Below, piece by piece: positions 62,456 to 64,000 of a stretch of DNA of 64,000 nt. Each line of letters begins with the position of its first letter. Within the stretch, counting starts at the first letter, position 1. A program made the translations under genes and the position numbers. The notes beneath the pieces are model-generated. The model saw nothing but the letters and a program-made list of their open reading frames with translations. It was not told where the DNA came from and made no database searches. Origin of the DNA: JBGASG01 sp046328035 (GTDB taxonomy: Bacteria; Cyanobacteriota; Vampirovibrionia; Obscuribacterales; Obscuribacteraceae); assembly GCA_046328035.1 (NCBI GenBank), contig JAXLXI010000004.1:124001-188000 (forward strand). Reading direction: 5' to 3'.

Positions 62456-64000
62456 ATGGTAGAAACTCAAGTCGCAACAGTAGACACCTTGCGTCAACTG
62501 GCGCAACAACTGCGCGTCGACAGCATTCGCTGCACGACCGAAGCCGGATCAGGGCATCCCACCTCGTCGATGTCAGCCGCCGATTTAATGGCTGTGCTGA
62601 TGTCCAAGTATCTGGGCGACGATTCTCAGCACTGGAAAATCCGAATAACGATCACCTTGTCTTCTCAAAAGGACATGCCTGCCCGCTTCTGTATTCGATG
62701 TACAAAGCCGCCGGCGCTATCGACGACAAGGAATTGATGAGCTTACGCAAGTTCGGCAGCCGCCTAGAAGGTCATCCGGTGCCGCAAATACTACTCTGGT
62801 CGACGTCGCCATCGCCTGCTCGACAGGGTCTGTTGATTGCAGTCGGCATCGCCCTCGACGCCAAGTATTTGTTCAAGTCGGGCTATCGCACTGGGTATTG
62901 CTCGGTGATAGCGAAATGAGCCGAAGGCTCCGGTATGGGAAGCATTCGCCACTGCCTGGCACTATAAGCTCGATAATCTGATCGCCATTCTCGACGAAAA
63001 CCGTCTCGACAGCGCGGCGAGACAATGGTGGCTGAACTCTTCTATTTGGCGCGAGCGCGCCTGCGGCTTTGGCTGGCATGCCGTTATCGAAATCGATGGC
63101 CAATCTGACGCCATCGATAAGCCTACGCTGAAGCGCTCAAAGTCACCGGCAAGCCGGACGTGATCATCGCTAAAACCGAAAAGGAGGCGGTTACCGGAAG
63201 ATAGGCCAATAAAGACGGCTGGTACGGCAAGCCGCTCAACAAAGAACAAGCTGAAGAAGCTATCAAAGAACTGGGCGGCAACCAAACCGTCAAATGCGAT
63301 GCAAAACCGGCACTGGGCAAATATGCACCACCTGCTGTCGGTAAATATAACTCGCCTGTCTACGACAAACCGATTGCCACCCGCGAAGCTTACGGCGACG
63401 CGTTGAAGGTCTCCGCGCTGCCTGTCCGGATGTGGTTGTACTGATGCCGAAGTTTCCAACTCCACATATGCCGAGAAATTCAAAGAAGCCTACTCCTGAC
63501 CGTTTCTTCGAGACCTATATTGCGGAGCAGCAACTGGTCGGCGCCGCTTTGGTCTACAAGTCGAAGAAGAGGCCTTCTGCTCGACGTTCGCAGCCTCTTC
63601 ACGCGCGCTTACGACTTCATTCGCATGGGCGCTATCTCGCGTGCCAACATCCATCTTTATGGCCTGCACGCCTACGTGTCCATCGGTCAGGACGACCATC
63701 GCAGATGGCGCTGGAAGACATCGCTATGATGCGCGCTGTTCACGATAGCGTCGTTCTTTATCCATCGTGCGCCAATACCGCTGCCGCACTGATCGGCATG
63801 ATGCCGGACTATCCGGGCATCTCCTACATGCGGACAACCCGTGAAAAGACACCGATTCTCTACAAAGGCGATGAGAAGTACGAGCCTGCGGCGGCAAACG
63901 CTGCGTTCGTCGGACAAAGACAATGCACACTGATCGCTGCCGGCATCACGCTGCACGAAAGCCTCAAGGCTTACGACGAACTGAAAGCAGCCGGCATTGA
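62456..64000 (+). pseudogene. tkt: Transketolase, frame broken in many places, runs off right edge
   Basis: The start ATG at 62456, with AAGGGGA six bases upstream, encodes VETQVATVDTLRQLAQQLRV and EAGSGHPTSSMSAADLMAVL, typical of transketolase. The protein then continues only by changing frame several times: DHLVFSKGHACPLLYSMY, LIAVGIALDAKYL, LDNLIAILD, KPDVIIAKTEK, KDGWYGKPLN, and TREKTPILYKGDEKYEP. All appear in order and together cover the thiamine-diphosphate and pyrimidine domains. Transketolase moves two-carbon units in the pentose phosphate path. Seven or more frame changes in 1.5 kb, beside a similarly broken gene, suggest a low-quality end rather than a dead gene. Confidence 0.75.

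Noticed and set aside
1..64000. tRNA or rRNA genes
   Set aside because: No stretch with a cloverleaf pattern or conserved rRNA sequence was noticed on reading; a covariance-model scan would settle this.

Overview
The window looks like a piece of a bacterial chromosome with mid-to-high GC. It is gene-dense and has no rRNA, tRNA, CRISPR array or transposase that I could recognise. It mixes core genes (lepA, gyrA, lysS, metH, transketolase) with five Hanks-type Ser/Thr kinases, many TPR proteins, a TadE-like pilin, a cytochrome P450, a tricorn protease and two OmpR-family response regulators. That mix would fit a large-genome, non-photosynthetic relative of cyanobacteria (Melainabacteria/Obscuribacterales type). 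The assignment is an inference from gene content, not proven by any marker here.

Layout. 1-4.9 kb: the start of a membrane-anchored protein running off the left edge, then two receptor-like kinases with TPR domains, all on the minus strand. 5.2-10.1 kb: an accessory island built from a tandem duplication. Each unit has a protein with a conserved N-terminus and a different C-terminus, then a membrane-protein gene, then a convergent gene. The convergent gene is intact only in the second unit. 10.1-15.2 kb: a TPR membrane protein, a phytanoyl-CoA-dioxygenase-like protein, a VWA protein, a VapBC toxin-antitoxin pair and a suppressor-of-fused-domain protein behind lepA. 17-28.5 kb: a fused homocysteine methyltransferase/methylene-THF reductase, a convergent histidine kinase/response regulator pair, a TPR lipoprotein, an alpha/beta hydrolase, a frameshifted TPR protein and metH. 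28.5-35.3 kb: a long inverted repeat upstream of metH, a secreted protein, a sorbosone-dehydrogenase-like protein, two more kinases and a TadE-like pilin. 35.3-41.4 kb: cystathionine gamma-synthase/lyase and beta-synthase, a methylmalonyl-CoA mutase catalytic chain and a 549-codon TPR protein. 41.5-50.4 kb: a glycosyltransferase/epimerase pair, a putative outer-membrane protein, an orphan response regulator, gyrA and lysS. 50.4-62.2 kb: a fifth kinase, then a minus-strand run of M1 aminopeptidase, tricorn protease, P450, a small TPR protein and a P-loop kinase-like protein. 62.4-64 kb: transketolase running off the right edge.

How genes work together. MetH, the fused HMT/MTHFR, CBS and CGS/CGL make a connected methionine-cycle and transsulfuration set. 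MetH and methylmalonyl-CoA mutase both depend on cobalamin. The tricorn protease next to an M1 aminopeptidase suggests a peptide-breakdown route in which tricorn makes short peptides and the aminopeptidase trims them.

Sequence quality. From about 61.9 kb to the right end, both the 5' part of the aminopeptidase and all of the transketolase are broken by several frameshifts. Two adjacent unrelated housekeeping-type genes failing together points to poor consensus sequence there more than to biology. One further single-base frameshift sits in a C homopolymer at 23916-23920.
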